NCBI GenBank assembly: GCA_903851455.1 | Contig: CAINOM010000678.1 | Location: 1 to 5,185 of the forward strand | Reading direction: 5' to 3' | From: an uncultured Bacteroidota bacterium | Lineage (GTDB): Bacteria > Bacteroidota > Bacteroidia > Chitinophagales > Chitinophagaceae | DNA length: 5,185 bases | Shown here: positions 4,878 to 5,185 of the stretch, piece by piece | How positions within the stretch are numbered: the stretch's first letter is position 1 | Layout: each line of letters opens with the position of its first letter | Translations under genes and position numbers: made by a program | Notes under the pieces: model-generated | What the model was told of the DNA's origin: nothing | What the model saw: the letters and a program-made list of their open reading frames with translations, nothing else | Database searches by the model: none

Positions 4878-5185
4878 ATGAAATACACATTCTTGATTGC
4901 AGGTACGCTTGCAATGACCCTTTGCGCATGCAAAAAAAAGGACACGGCGACGCAGATAAATGTAAATGCTGATTTAAAGGCAGCTTTTAATTTTCTGCCC
5001 GGTACATACTGGATATACCGCGATTCCATAAGCGGTCAGATAGACAGTTTCTTTGTTAGAAGTAACCATGCTGCTTATTATGAAGGTTCAGATCAAGTAA
5101 TTGAAGATATTACAATATATATTTCAGAGTATAAAATATCCTCACCAATGTCATCCCACGATACCGTAGGTTGGGAGTTTGACTA
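4878..5185 (+). CDS. Putative lipoprotein, N-terminal part (3' end outside window)
   Basis: The frame from ATG 4878 stays open for 102 codons to the window edge. Residues 1-18 form a lipoprotein signal peptide: MKYTFLIAGTLAMT followed by the lipobox L15-C16-A17-C18, with Cys18 as the probable lipidated residue. Lys19-Lys20-Lys21-Asp22 come next; charged residues right after the Cys are common in Bacteroidota lipoproteins and may bear on surface export. The mature part contains FNFLPGTYWIYRDSISGQID (about 37-56), a pattern I associate with uncharacterised Bacteroidota lipoproteins ('G-x-Y-W-I-Y-x-D-S-x-S-G'). No enzymatic motif is visible and the function is unknown. There is no Shine-Dalgarno; the upstream bases are A/T-rich (TTTT directly before ATG). 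It could be cotranscribed with the genes to its left. Confidence 0.8.
   Translation, partial: MKYTFLIAGTLAMTLCACKKKDTATQINVNADLKAAFNFLPGTYWIYRDSISGQIDSFFVRSNHAAYYEGSDQVIEDITIYISEYKISSPMSSHDTVGWEFD

Noticed and set aside
4838..5029. Minus-strand open frame opposite the lipoprotein start
   Set aside because: The plus strand here encodes a clear lipoprotein signal peptide and mature N-terminus, so the minus frame is a shadow.
1..5185. CRISPR array, tRNA/rRNA genes, insertion sequences, attachment sites
   Set aside because: I found no regularly spaced repeats, cloverleaf-like sequence, transposase-like product or terminal inverted repeats with target duplications.

Overview
The window looks like a chromosomal piece of a Bacteroidota genome, probably of the Chitinophagaceae/Sphingobacteriia type (the family-level guess is inference). 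Three things point there: an IF-2 with the Bacteroidota-style N-terminal helical region, a secreted protein ending in a type IX secretion (T9SS) C-terminal sorting domain, and a promoter-like TTG-N21-TAAATTTG matching the Bacteroidota sigma consensus (TTTG / TAnnTTTG).

Left two thirds, minus strand (3271 down to 1): the conserved translation/transcription operon rimP - nusA - infB. RimP matures the 30S subunit, NusA controls pausing, termination and antitermination, and IF-2 delivers initiator tRNA. infB runs off the left edge; its 442 codons here cover the N-terminal helical region and the long disordered linker, stopping just before the GTPase domain. The spacers carry structure: a 6-bp GC-rich hairpin just before nusA, and a 192-bp nusA-infB gap with an Shine-Dalgarno plus 3-codon mini-ORF and a five-tract G-quadruplex motif on the coding strand. 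Most striking is a perfect 9-bp hairpin plus U6 tract between the predicted operon promoter and the rimP start codon. It has the shape of an intrinsic terminator inside the leader, i.e. a candidate attenuator of an operon that encodes NusA itself.

Right third, plus strand (about 3400 to the right edge): divergently oriented, visibly more AT-rich accessory genes. First is a secreted TIM-barrel-like protein resembling spherulin-4/GH135-GH114 glycoside hydrolases, followed by an Ig-like module and a T9SS sorting domain. Its signal peptide is encoded immediately upstream in the same frame, but no start codon reaches it: a TGA precedes it at an A7 homopolymer, and removing one A would create TTG-AAA-AAA and restore the full protein. 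After it come an AT-rich inverted repeat, a stretch without a recognisable gene, a coiled-coil C-terminal fragment that looks like a gene remnant, and the first 102 codons of a lipoprotein that leaves the window.
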